Source: Atherinomorus stipes (lineage: Eukaryota > Chordata > Actinopteri > Atheriniformes > Atherinidae). Taken from it: DNA of 64,000 nucleotides. Under the pieces are notes generated by a model. It searched no databases. It had not been told where the DNA came from and saw nothing but the letters and a program-made list of their open reading frames with translations. Below are positions 48,757 to 60,320 of this stretch, piece by piece. The stretch's first letter is position 1, and every line of letters begins with the position of its first letter. The position numbers were made by a program, and so were the translations under genes. The stretch lies in NCBI GenBank assembly GCA_023101725.1, contig JALJCO010008621.1, forward strand, positions 2,401,001 through 2,465,000, given 5' to 3'.

Positions 48757-50518
48757 CAGGGCTCCAGACTAACTTTTTAGCACTGGTTGCACCGGTGCGC
48801 CTCACTTTGTAATTTGGGTGCACCAGCAAAAAATTTAGGTGCACGTTGTTTCCAGCATCGCTGTATGCAGCTCTTTTAATCCAGTTCAAAGATTTTCTTT
48901 TAAATATTTTCCTTTAATCATTTCACAAAGACATTGATGGTTATTGAAGTTATTATGAGCAATAATGAGGTATGAGAAAAAGTTTTAGAAAACTGTTTAT
49001 CTTTAATGTTGTCAGTAGAAAAAACATTCTTAGGGGGAAGCTTCACTGAACTTCATGCAACTAAACATTTCAAACTGAAATGTCTCGAGGCTGTGCAGCT
49101 TCAGAATGGTCATATTGATACCCTGGAGTCACTGACAGCCAGACAAAATATCTGAATCGTTACTTTGAGTATTCCGATACCACAGATACAAAATATGAAT
49201 TTATTTCCACATCTGAGAGTTTTGGAAATGAAATGACGTGAAAGCAGCCAGATTCTAGCTCCTGTATCACATGATTGTGGTAGCCTATCAGATGTCATGA
49301 TGATGCTGCTACTGTTAGTGATGATGATGATGTTTTGGTATCTTTTAGTACTTTAATGCAGGTTATTGCACATTATGTTTAGGTAAATTTATAGCATTAC
49401 TATTACATTTAATATTTGAACATTTTCCACTGAAAACATTTAAATAATCTTAACCTGTACTTAAGTTATTTGATAACTAGAATAAGTTTTTAATCAAGTT
49501 TTTGTTTAATTTATTTATCAATATAATTTATTATTGTTTCTCAAGTTTTACTTGTATCTAATATTACTCTTAGATTCAAGATATTAATATATTAATCAAA
49601 CTGCAATCATGAAGTGTTTTTTTTTAAAAGGGACCAAAAGTGTCAGTATCGGTATTGGTATCAATGAAAAAAGTACCATAAACTACTAGTATCGTATCGA
49701 CATGAAAAATTTCGGTATCGTCCATCCCTCCCTTCTCTTTCAGATCCTAGAGCTCATTAGAGTTGGATTTCTTTGTTATTATTGCTATTAAATTAAATTA
49801 AATTAAATTAAATTAAATTAAAACCTCTAGAACATATTAGCGGGTCGGGTCGTGGGTTCTAGCCTACATCCACGGGTCGAGTCCAGATTTGACCGCTAGA
49901 TAACTGTGAAAATGGTTTGGTAATCATCAAAACAGATTCAGATGGGTGCAGGTTGGTTCTCTAAAACTGGACCCGCAGCAGGAATTTGGATCTCCGTCAG
50001 GTCAGGCGATGTCACACAGACAGAGGCTGGACCATCACAGCGCATCCACGCTCATCCGGCTTTCTGCTTCATGTCGCTCAGACAAAACTCTTAAATTCAT
50101 GAAGATTGTTGATGACAACCACATATGAGCATGATGCACCATATTCCAGTTTTTACGATTGATCGTTTCCGCAGGTCTCGTCGGTGTAATTCTTCACCGC
50201 AGTCTAACATGGACCCGCTGGTCTTTATTTCAAACAAAAGCCCAACACGGCATTCACGTGTTGCGTGTTCACGTGTTCAGGGTGGATCAGTTTTGCAAGC
50301 CAAAAGAGATTACTCGCCCTTTCTGTGGGCTTTTATTGGCGTTATTCTCTGAGCTCCGTTAGGAGGAAAATAAACACAGAAAGGACACATTTGGAGAAAA
50401 CCCTTTAACCTGCACCTGCAATGTTAGGCGCATCGGTGCAACCAAGAAAAAAAGTTAGGCGCACTGAGCAAATTTTTGGTCGCATATGCGACTAAAATGG
50501 TCGTAGTCTGAAGCCCTG
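48757..50518. mobile_element. hAT-like element B inserted at the end of element A
   Basis: The ends CAGGGCTCCAGACTA and (reverse complement) CAGGGCTTCAGACTA form the inverted repeat. Subterminal palindromes GCACCGGTGC (48789-48798) and GTCGCATATGCGAC (50479-50492) follow. CCCTA lies immediately outside both ends (48752-48756 and 50519-50523), a possible 5-bp duplication formed from the last bases of element A. A decayed block with ATCGGTATTGGTATC and TTTCGGTATCGTCC (49648-49722) suggests another element inside. No transposase frame was recognised. Confidence 0.6.
49787..49822 (+). repeat. TTAAA pentanucleotide microsatellite
   Basis: About seven TTAAA units inside element B. Confidence 0.85.
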
Positions 50519-50523
50519 CCCTA

Positions 50524-51802
50524 TATGTACACAATAGGTGAGTTCATTTGACATTTGCCTCAGCGTAATCTTGATAGATTAATGAATAATTAATAGCACT
50601 GTCCACACTCCCTACTCATGCATTGTGGTCCTGTTTTCTTCAAACAAGCCCCAACCAGTTGTGCACATTAGAGTGTAATGATCTGATCTGATCTGTCGAT
50701 AATAAAGATACAAAAAAACTTGTGAAATCTCAGAGACAGCACTTATTGTAACTGCAGATTGGGGAAAATGACTTCTGAATACTTTACCAGATATAAAAAT
50801 GCTGGCTTTGGTAGGGTCCCAAGTACAATCCCACCAACAAATACTGTCATTATTTAGTAAAAGTAATATACAATTTGAGTAAAATGATGCAGTTGTTTTG
50901 TTATAATTGTTTAAGTACAATAGATGGGTAGTTGTATGTCTTCATGTAAAAGACCTAGTCAAGTGAACGTACAACAACCAAGTTGCTTCATATGCTTGTG
51001 TGCATGTGTGTGGCGTTGTGGCTCCAGGACTGCTGTGAAGCAGCCCTCATCTCATTAGCATGTCAATTGACTCCATCTGCTTTGCACATGAAAGAGCCAG
51101 GATGTGTAGGAGGACAGGAGAAAGAAAGAGCGCAGGATGAGGAGGGAGGGCGGGGACCGCTGTGTATTTATCTCCACCTTGTAGGAATTTGTATGGTACA
51201 CTGAGGGCACTTATTAAGGATCATACTGTGGTGTGCACTCTCTCTAACACTCATACACACGTGCTGTTAAAATCAGGTACCAACATGTGTGGAAATATTT
51301 ACACCTACTCGGTTACTCAAGCAGAACATTAGTTTATTGTTCTGCTTGTTGTTTAAAAGAGTGCTTTCTAAACCAAGTATGTGAGAACAATGGACATTTT
51401 AGGCTGCAGAGGTTTCTGATGTGTTGCTATTACTTACACTGGTGATTGATAGTAGAATTCATTTACAGTAGTGTGAGCACACATTCACACTCTAGTATGG
51501 ACCAAAGAAACAAATTCTGGTCTCTGCCAACTTGGAAGTGAACCCTGTTGCATTTTTACTGTCAGTGTGAAGGCCAGGAGACTGTCCAGTGACCAAAGAA
51601 AGGAAGTGGCATAGAGCACATTACAGCGCAACATGACAGAAAATCGCTGCCTCTTCTGCCACTCATACTACTGTAGACCATTTCTTGTAAAAAGTGTATT
51701 AGCTTTGGACACCAAAGTAATAAAAGGAACCACAAGACTGCATGAACTTGATGTTGCTCTATTTGTAATTTTTATTTATTCATTAATTAGTTTTGTGTCC
51801 AA
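50524..51802. other. unique DNA, no gene recognised
   Basis: No element ends, exons or RNA genes recognised. 51000-51190 is of balanced composition but has no convincing frame. Confidence 0.4.
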
Positions 51803-51950
51803 CACAGGGTCGGGGGGTCACTGGGGCCTATCCCAGCAGTTATCAGGCGAGAGGCAGTGTACGCCCTGGACAGGTCACCAGTCTGTCGCAGGGCCAACAG
51901 AGAGAGACAAACAGCTACTCATGCTCATATTCACTTATAGGGAGAGTGGT
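51803..51950 (+). mobile_element. widespread fish interspersed repeat fragment
   Basis: The block GGCCTATCCCAGCAGTTATC, the GAGAGGCAGTGTACGCCCTG segment, and CAGTCTGTCGCAGGGCCAAC with a CACTTATAGGG-like end make a segment I know as very common in fish genomes, usually at retroelement 3' ends. The superfamily is not certain. Confidence 0.5.
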
Positions 51951-52769
51951 TCATTCTACATAAGTTTCGGGTTCCAATCAGCCACTCACAGCGTTTTCTA
52001 ACGAGAAGCGCCCTCCTTTCTCGCATGCATGACAGCACTTGTAAACAGAACCGCATGGCGTCTGCTGAAGGGAAAGTGGCGATACCCCAGCAAAACAGCC
52101 TGTAAGCATCAAAACTGAGGAGGAGACAGGCTTGAAATGCAGGAGAGACCAAAGAAGGAATAAAGTTCATGTTCTCGGTGGATTGTACTGAAGGTAGAGA
52201 GCAGCTGGACGCCTCGGACTGAATGTGGACTCGAAGTCCGCCTGGACAGGTAAATTTTTTCAATAACTTTCTTCTCAGTAACATTTACGTCCTCGGGTGC
52301 TGGCGCTTCCTCTGCTGGTTTACCGTGTATAATAGTGATATTTACACTGTAACATGACGAAGCTTTACATCAGTGCTTCTTGAAGGGGCTGGTTAGAAAC
52401 TTTATCAGGCTGTCATGTTGTAACGTCACCTATAACATCATAACTCGTCATAATTGTGCATCTGTGTACATAACTGTAGTTACGGTAAACTACCGGTTAT
52501 GATAGAAAATGTCATTTAGCTGATCCGCAGCCATTTACTGCAACCAAAACAGTAATTTGACTGGAAGATGCAAGTTTTCTCTGGAGAGTTTCTTTGTGCA
52601 CGAGTTTGAAAAGTGCACGTTATTTCGTGCATGTTGAGTGGGAGGAGAGAAAAACGAGAGTAGGAGCGTTTCTCACTGGAAGAAACAGTTAGAGGCGGGG
52701 CTTACAGTTCAAACTACACTCTTCACCTCGCTCACGGTTCGCAAATGTGCAAAATCAGGTAGAGCGCCT
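51951..52769. mobile_element. TTAA-type element, right end clear, left end lost
   Basis: The right end GGTAGAGCGCCT runs into TTAA (52770-52773), so the terminus reads AGGCGCTCTACC on the other strand, the same terminal form as the other TTAA elements. The matching left end was not found; the repeat at 51803-51950 may have replaced it. The interior is GC-richer and lacks recognisable coding. Confidence 0.45.
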
Positions 52770-52842
52770 TTAAGTGCATCTCACTTTTTGCTGTGAAATA
52801 TAAATTTTCACTTATTTTGCCATATAAAACATCATGTGAAAT

Positions 52843-53312
52843 TAGGGCTGGACCATATAGAGAAAAAGATTATCGATAAAAAAAAAAAAAAATCTGTATC
52901 AATCGATAGCTATATTTCATCCCCCCCCCCAAAAAAACATTATGAAATTAAAAGCTATTTTAGGTGCAGCCCTGGCCATTTAAGCTTTTGCTGAATGACC
53001 TACTTATAATAAAGATCACACTAAAGCAGTTTTCAGACTTGCATAAACTACTCCTGCGACTACATTCAGGTTCAGTGTTTGAAACTACTTTGGTTCTTCA
53101 TGGTAAGTATGACTCTGATGATAAGCCATTGTGGACAAAAACATGTTGGTTACAAAAAGGCATGAAAAAAATTTTTGTATCAAAAAAATATCAAACCATG
53201 ACAAAGTATCAAACCGAACTGTGAATTTTTATATATATTTTATATATATATATATATATATACACAATATATATATATATATATATATATATAGATAGAT
53301 ATAGATATATAC

Positions 53313-53358
<46 letters not shown>

Positions 53359-53392
53359 TACACACACTGTATTTACCTCATTGCCAGCCCTA
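52843..53392. mobile_element. hAT-like element A, second copy, inverted
   Basis: Starts TAGGGCTGGACCATATAG and ends GCCAGCCCTA. The stretch AAAAGCTATTTTAGGTGCAG followed by the CATTTAAGCTTTTGCTGAATG region (52949-53000) is the reverse complement of 48590-48650 in element A, which proves common origin. It contains a C-run and the AT microsatellite. No duplication was confirmed. Confidence 0.65.
53230..53371 (+). repeat. compound TA/CA microsatellite
   Basis: Interrupted TA arrays with ACACAAT interruptions and GATA units, ending in CA repeats. Confidence 0.95.
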
Positions 53393-56129
53393 AATTTTAG
53401 AATGTGCTGCATACCTGAAAATATACAGTACTGTATATAAAAAAATTGAATAAAAAAAAAAAAATCACATTTTCAGAAATAGAACTACATCAACAAGATA
53501 AAACTTTACATATCATATGATTGCCATTAAAGTTAATTTTAAAAGAAAGTATAAGTAAATAAAATACTCAGTCCTTTCTTATCCTCTTATAATCCCAATT
53601 TTTTTCCTGATTCCGGACTGTATAGGAAAAGTAATGCAGAGCTAAACCTGCAAATTGAACAGAGCAGGTTATTATGATGTTACCGGGTGAGTTCACCGAG
53701 CAGTACTTGAGGCCAGATTAACAGGTGACATTTACGAGGATGTGAGTGTGTGTGTGAGACTGGCATGGTGGGGAACTGAGTGATTTAGAGTTCCTATCAG
53801 CAGACAGGAGTCAACTACTCCCACTTCTCCCTACACGAAAGGGCAGGCTTTATAGCCAGATCTTGATATATGCCCTACCACATAGCAACTTTTATTTAGG
53901 AGCCCCCTGTTGAACCCCCATCTCCACTGGCTCACTATTTATGAACTTATTAAAAGACTGATTTGCTGTCATTTGCTGGTTAGTTACATTTCACTAGGAA
54001 TGTAATTAACTGAATTTTATGTTTCAACATCTCTCATTTCACCTTTTTTTCTTTTTTAGATCTTTAGTTTTCTAAATTTCATTTTACCTGATTTCAAATG
54101 AACAAAGGATGCTTTGGAAAACACAAAGCAAACAGGTGTATGACTAAAATGTCTCCATTTGGTTGAGTTCATCCAAGGACATGCAAGAAAAAAAGATTTA
54201 AAAATTTGTTCTCATCAAATTCAGACATGAAAAATGGGTGCTTTCAGTCTGTGCATGTCAATTTTCCTTCATTTTAGTAAACCTGAAAATCATTTTCTGA
54301 GTTCATTGTAAACATGTTTATATATATATATATATATATATTGCATACAGGTATGTGTGTGATGTAAAAAGAGGGCTTTTTAAATATTCACTGCAAATAC
54401 TGATAGTACTTTGTAATGATTTCGAACCAGAAGCAGGTGAGATAGGAAGATCACATAACCTCTTCTGACCGTGGAGACAGTTAACTGAGCTAAGGCAAGG
54501 TTTTCACATGCAGCCCACCACATGGCCAAGTCCAGATTTCTGCAAAAGAGAAAATCAACCTTATTTTGTCTAATTTTGGAAGTCTTCAGTGCCATCTCCA
54601 AACCTGTGGTGTACGATGTATCCATTGTGCTGGGTGTTGTACACTCTCCTATAAGCTTAGCTAGCATTAGAGGACAGTTGTAATCTCCAATATCACACCT
54701 GTTTCCAGTTACATACACTCAAAGCTAATTCACAATGTACAACTTTTTAGCCAATTCAAAAAGGCTATGAAATGACTAAAGCCCAATTATTCATGACTTA
54801 AGAACTAGTGTAATGTGTGTGTCTGTGTGTGCTTGTGGCTGTGTCGGTTTTGCAAAGTGATTGGATGAGCCAGATGACAATACTGTGAAGCATAGTCAGA
54901 GGCCAGAGGTGTGTTAATTTACGACTAACACATTCTGGATCAATTGCCAGTAAATGTCTATGGGCTCAAAGTGGAGAACACTTTAAAGCAGTGGACAGTT
55001 TAGTAATAAATGGTTCAGTAATAGTTAAAAACAACAACATCCTCCGTCATCCTCTGCCACATACACAGAGTTTTTAAACTGCTGCAATGAAAATTTTTTG
55101 AAAACATGTAAGCAAAAAATAAAGAAATAATGTAATCTTTTCTTTTTGCTGTGGTGAGTCATACCTCAGTGTGCACATTGCTGACTCTTAATATAACATT
55201 TGTGAAGTGTGAAGTAGGCAATGCACCTCATAAAAACTTTCTATCAGCCCTAATTAGCCTCTGCAAAGTGCACAATTAAAAGGTGCAATATCAGAAAAGG
55301 TGTATAGCATTGTCTCATGGTGCTGTGTCCTGGAGTGCTACTGCCTCCCTAAATATCCTCTGCAAATTAATCTCTTTCCTTTCTCTCTCTCTTACACACA
55401 CATACACAGAGAGAAGTACCGCAGTTACACTTAACTGGGGTACTATAAGAATTTGCAGCAGTGTGCAGGGATGGCAATTACATTAAAGGTACTTACGGTT
55501 ATGAAATATGGTAATAATATTCTAACAGTCAGTGTAACAACAGTTAATGTCTTTGGTCTACCACGGCATGTGCAGATAATATGAAGTGCAACGTACAGCA
55601 GAATATTTGTTGCACTGATCTCCAACAGGGAATAACCAAAGTTATGTGAACAGTAGATTATTGAACAATCTTTTTTTCATTCATTTCACCATACTGCTTA
55701 GTCCATTTCAGTGCCTCAGCAGCAGCCGAGAAACCTCGGCTTCCATATCACTATCAATTTTTTTAGCTCTTCTCCAGCTTCTCTCAGGCCACGAGACATA
55801 TAATCCTTTCAAAGGTGTCAAGCAAGTCCTTGAATGACTCTGGAGTCCTGCGGTATGCTGACCTTGCCCCGTAAATTTCTAAAAGAATGTACCCAGAATC
55901 CATCCTTACTGTACCAGGGGCCTAAAACGGACCAAAAAGTTCCTCTTAAAGTAGAGTAGGAGGTCTTCTCTGAACCTCTTTTTGCATACATGGACTTCTC
56001 TCAATCTCACATAAAAGTCCAAACGCAATGCTGAGAAAACTAATTCCTGAGGCTTGTTTTTTTTAAATTGTTCTTTCGATCATTACCTAAAATTGGTGTA
56101 ATTCAGTAACCAGATCACTGCAGAAACTG
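53393..56129. other. unique DNA, possible conserved segment
   Basis: 53690-54010 is repeat-free with motifs such as GGAATGTAATTAACTG, and could be a conserved element. A TA microsatellite lies at 54317-54341. Frames such as minus 54380-54718 match nothing. No gene recognised. Confidence 0.35.
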
Positions 56130-56420
56130 TATCCAACCACTAGTCGATCTCACAGACCTTTTTTACCCCCATCACTCATGAACAAGACCCTAGGATACTT
56201 AAACTTCTCCATCTGAAGACAGCTGCCATCTTTTGTGGGCAAGAACCACAACATCAGATTTCGAGGTCCAGATTCTGATTCCAGTCACATAACACCCGGC
56301 CACAAAGTGCTGAAGTGTGCTAAAGCGAGTACAGGAGGCTCTCCCACCATGGATCAAGGAGGACAACATTACCTCTGCAAAAAGTAGAAGTATGACCTTC
56401 CGTTCTTACCAGATGTTCCA
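56130..56420 (-). pseudogene. strongly decayed Rex3-like fragment
   Basis: The plus-strand words CACTCATGAACAAGACCC, ACTTAAACTTCTCC, CAACATCAGATTTCGAGGT and CTCTGCAAAAAGTAGAAG line up in order with the Rex3 fragment at 43409-44155 (CACTCGTGAACAAGACCC, ACTTGAACTCCTCC and so on). So this is the minus-strand reverse transcriptase region from just after the FADD box onward. It has many indels and no frame. Confidence 0.65.
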
Positions 56421-58222
56421 CACACCACAGCTACAGCTTTACCTACACCTCGAGTGATGCCTTTGCACACACAATACTTGGGCGGTCCACCCAGCCCTAA
56501 AAGTTTGACAGTTCATTCTGGTACTGATACTGACATCGTTTTTACAATCTAAAGTTGTAATAAAAGTGCATAGGTTCAATGTTTCTATCAGGGGGTACAA
56601 ACATAATAAAAAAGAGAAATCAAAAACAATTGTACTTCATGACTGAATAAATAGGATGAATATTTCCTATTACTTGAATCAAAAAGAGAAAGCTGCCAAG
56701 TAGTAAATTTAATACTGTTCTAATATAAAGGATCTTGTTTAATTATTAATTCAACAAAACAGAAATCAATCCCTCTTTGCTTAAACAACAAGGTTCTGAT
56801 AAATGCTTTGCTGTAAATAATGCTTAGCAACCTTATGATCTGCTGAAATCCTCTTAAGAGGCTACATCTGGATTGTACTTACAATATTTTATCATAGACT
56901 GAAATAAGTTAACATCTCTTACAAACCACACAGTTTACCATAAACAAAATGTTGTTTACAAATTTAGCTTCTAATTAAAAATTTTAACTAAAGAACTGAA
57001 GGAAAAACTGCTACACTCCTAACCATGTTAGCCTGCCAGTACCATAAAATAACTTCTCATGGTAGAAACCTATGATGTGGCACGAGATTACTAGATTAAA
57101 ACTAAAAGGTTTTGTTACGGCCTCCCTGGGGCCATGGCTCAGTTATAACTATTGGTATTGGTCTATAGTGCCTATGAACATCTAAAGAATTTCCTGAGAG
57201 AACAAAGAGTTGCTGACTAGAACAGGGGGTTTCTCTGCTTTATGGGCTATGCATACTACCGTGTTCACCACACGGAAAAAATATGTATATAAGCTCTAAT
57301 ACCATTAACAGTGAAATAAACAAGTCAAAGCTAAAGAAAGATCTTTTAACTTGGAGCATCATGTTTTGTAACACGTTTCAACTTTGGGGTTGGATTCCAC
57401 AAGAATTCATGTGGTGGTCACCTGTGCAATAACAGTCTCTCTCTTCCCAGAATACAGTAGCACAACTTCTCCCAGTTTTCAAAAATTTCCCCAAGCTGAA
57501 TAAGCTCAACATTTGCCTGGGAAAGTGCTTTTCTGTCTCCCCTGGGCTCTGTGAGAACTCAGGACCATTCCAAATCATACAAACTGGAGATTGTAAATGT
57601 AGGCAGGCGTGATCCTGAGTGTGTGTATGAATGTATGTTTCAATGTTTATATGCCTCAGAGAGGGGTGGAGGTCAGTGTTTTGACAGTATTAGGTGTGCA
57701 GACTTTAATCTCTCTCTACACTTCAACTCTCTTTGTAAGTCATGCCTGCATATGAAAACAGAGGATAGGCAAAGAGAAATAATGAATAACAACCTGTCCA
57801 CATCAATTAAGAGCCCCACCCTTAATATAAATAATCCTTCTCTGGTATGTTTGTCATATCTGACGGTGCACGTTATTGTAAATAATCAAGCCACAATAGG
57901 CTCAAGAGACCACAAGCACTCAGCAGGAAGAGAGCAGATGGAGAGAGTATGTATGATTAAGTGGTGTGGTTCTATCAAGCTGTTTATGCCCATTTCAAAT
58001 TTGAACATAGAAGCAGCTAAACAGATGATCCTGATCCAAAAATTCATCATCATCATAATCACCATTTTCTTTCTTCACTTGAAAAACTTTGTAGCTCATA
58101 AATAGCTAAATGGTGGATAAACCATTTTGATTTTAAACCCATTAGAAAAAAATATTGAGATATTCTTTAATTTCTTTAATTTTAATCTCTCTAATTGGTG
58201 CAATGCACAGATGTGTCAAAAA
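56421..58222. other. unique DNA with an unrecognised 184-codon frame
   Basis: The longest non-transposon open frame of the window lies at 57551-58105 on the plus strand. It has no recognisable domain, ends in an isoleucine-rich run from an ATC/ATT stretch, and lacks exon signals, so it is most likely chance. No repeat ends recognised. Confidence 0.35.
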
Positions 58223-58351
58223 TGAAGGAGTCGTTGAAGCTGAATAGGCTAAAGAATATGGCAGCCATTAGCCGGAGGGGAGGAATGCTCAGCTCAACTC
58301 AGAATAGTGTTGCTTACAAACAGAAACGTGGAGGGACTGCGGACTCTACCT
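58223..58351. mobile_element. partial TTAA element, same family as 47406-47932
   Basis: TTAA follows at 58352-58355 after GCGGACTCTACCT. Words such as GGAGTCGTTGAAGCTGAATA match the reverse complement of 47485-47520. Only the terminal ~130 bp of the family is present, inverted relative to the 47-kb copy. Confidence 0.75.
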
Positions 58352-58435
58352 TTAAACTCAAATAAAAAAGCTCATGATAACATCATTAAACAACATACAC
58401 ATGCCTGCAACATAGCTATGTGGTATACCGGTTTA

Positions 58436-58652
58436 TACCGAAAACCGGTGTTTATTACCTTTGCCAAGGAGGTCATGTTTTTGGTAGCGTTGGTTTGTCT
58501 GTCTGTCAGCAACTTTAAAGAAAAAGTACCGAACGGATTGACCTGAAATTTTCACCAGCCATGTGCCTCAGCCCAAGGACAAACCATTAAATCCTGGTGG
58601 TGATCCGGATCACCTTCTGGATCCAGGAATATTTGAAGGGTTCTTTATCACT
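58436..58652 (+). repeat. interspersed repeat with CCTTTGCCAAGGAGGT block
   Basis: The blocks CCTTTGCCAAGGAGGTCATG, TTTGTCTGTCTGTCAGCAAC, GAAATTTTCACCAG and GGTGATCCGGATCACCTTCT (with a GATCC palindrome) form a segment I recall as an interspersed repeat found in many animals. Ends are undefined and it may be a DNA transposon relic. Confidence 0.5.
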
Positions 58653-58662
58653 GTGAGAGAGG

Positions 58663-59135
58663 AAAAATGGAAAAAGAGAGGCCCGCACACTGAATGATGT
58701 AGAGGCAGTTGGATGCAAAAATAGACTGACTTATTTACATGGTACCAAGGTGCACAACGAAAAACTGCAAAAAAATAGTGAACGTTTCGGTTCTAGACCA
58801 TCATCAACACTGATAACATGACTACACAACTTCAAGCTTTAAATAGGCTGATCAGCGATGAGGACAGCCAATCAGGATAACCCTAGCAGGAGGAAGACAT
58901 CAGCTAATTAGACATGAAGGATACACAGGGAAAAATACACGACAATGTACAGACTATACAAGACAATGATGACAGTGTTGATGATGGTCTAGAACTGAAA
59001 CGTTCACCTTTTTTTTTTTTTTTTTTTTTGCAGTTTTTCATTGTGCACCTTGGCACCATGTAAATAAATCAGTCTATGTTTGCATCCAACTGCCTCTATA
59101 TCATTCAGTGTGCGGGCCTCTCTTTTTCCATTTTT
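58663..59135. mobile_element. large inverted repeat with hammerhead-like cores, Penelope-like remnant
   Basis: The arms at 58663-58812 and 58973-59135 are near-identical reverse complements (about 150 bp, differing by a T-run and scattered bases), with a 160-bp spacer. Each arm contains, on opposite strands, TTGATGATGGTCTAGAAC followed by GAAACGTTCAC. This has the order of a hammerhead ribozyme core (CUGAUGA, stem II, GAAA) except that the first C is U. Penelope-like elements carry such motifs in their terminal repeats and often form inverted arrangements. No reverse transcriptase is present. The family assignment is inferred. Confidence 0.5.
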
Positions 59136-60110
59136 CATCTCATTCATTACTATTGTGGGCCCTGCACCTACTAACACTCCTGCATCGCCAGTAAGAGCAC
59201 ACAACATTTTACTGACTTCTTTATATCACTGTGAGATAAGCCATGTTCAAAAGGCTGTTGATGAGGTGTGAGTGCCCTCTTGTGGCAGAAGTGTGCAGCT
59301 GCGTTACTGAACACATGATCGTCAGGATGCAGAAATTAAACTTATGAGCAGCAGTGAGCACGAGGAGAGAAGACTGTTGGACAGACTTCTAGCCAGCTGA
59401 ATACGGTGAACTGTGCATCTGTGAAAAACAGTACATACAGTAACTAGTTGTATTTCTGCCTGAACAGGATGTTTATTTAGCCTTTAATGTTATTTAGCTG
59501 ATTTGCTTATTCAGAAGTGTTCCTCCATTCACCATATGCCTTTTTATGCTATTTAACTAGCTGACCTGTTACATGCCAGTTACTGTAACTGTTAGCCTTG
59601 AAAACACATGCATGTTTAGTCTTAACTGTCGGGGATTTGTTAATAATAATTAATACCTTGAATGTGTTTCTTTGCCGAACGAATGTTCCTCATGGCTTTG
59701 TATTTCTGTGTTTATAGACCACACTCATATCCAGGCATTCACCTTAACTAGCCCTGGAATTCCTCACCTGTAAGCCTGTTGTTTGTTGCATTACTGTGCT
59801 GTTGTGATAAAGAGTGACCAGTAAGTTAACTGTACAAGCAAGTCCTGGGTGTTCGGACCAACACCCCATGGGAGGTCCACGCTCTCAGAGTGCTTTTCTA
59901 GTTTTTGTTATATGTATTTTTCATATACTGCTATACCTGTAAATAGCCCAGATAACATGTGGAATGTGCTCAGTGGGAAAGTGTTTCAGCGGGGACAGAT
60001 TTCACTGCTGGGCACAAACACCACAACGTGTGAAAAGCCGGTGAGAGCTGTCAAAGTAAAGCATACATTGTTTACCAAAGATGAGCTAAATGTATGGTTT
60101 GGAAGTTAGT
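59136..60110. other. unique DNA, no gene recognised
   Basis: No ends or exons recognised. Confidence 0.4.
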
Positions 60111-60320
60111 CGAAACATTAGTCGGACCCCCACCCCGTGAGCTCGAAGCGGCTTTTTTCGTGGTGATTCGTCCTTTATTTACAAACTTTTCACAGTGGCG
60201 GCTTTGATGAAGTCACTATGATGTGACACTATAACAAGTAAACGTCTGTAAATAAGACCAAAATCACCACAAATAAGCCGCTTCGAACTCACAAAGGGTG
60301 TCCGACTAATGTTTTGTAAC
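60111..60320. mobile_element. palindromic MITE (~210 bp)
   Basis: Arms of about 73 bp (60111-60183 and 60247-60320) are reverse complements with few mismatches, sharing ACATTAGTCGGAC, TCGAAGCGGCTT and TTATTTACA. The 63-nt spacer has no features. The target duplication is unclear, so the superfamily is not assigned. Confidence 0.75.

Noticed and set aside
57551..58105. 184-codon open frame on the plus strand
   Set aside because: No domain, an isoleucine run from simple sequence, no splice or promoter signals; a frame this long is plausible by chance given the number of frames examined.
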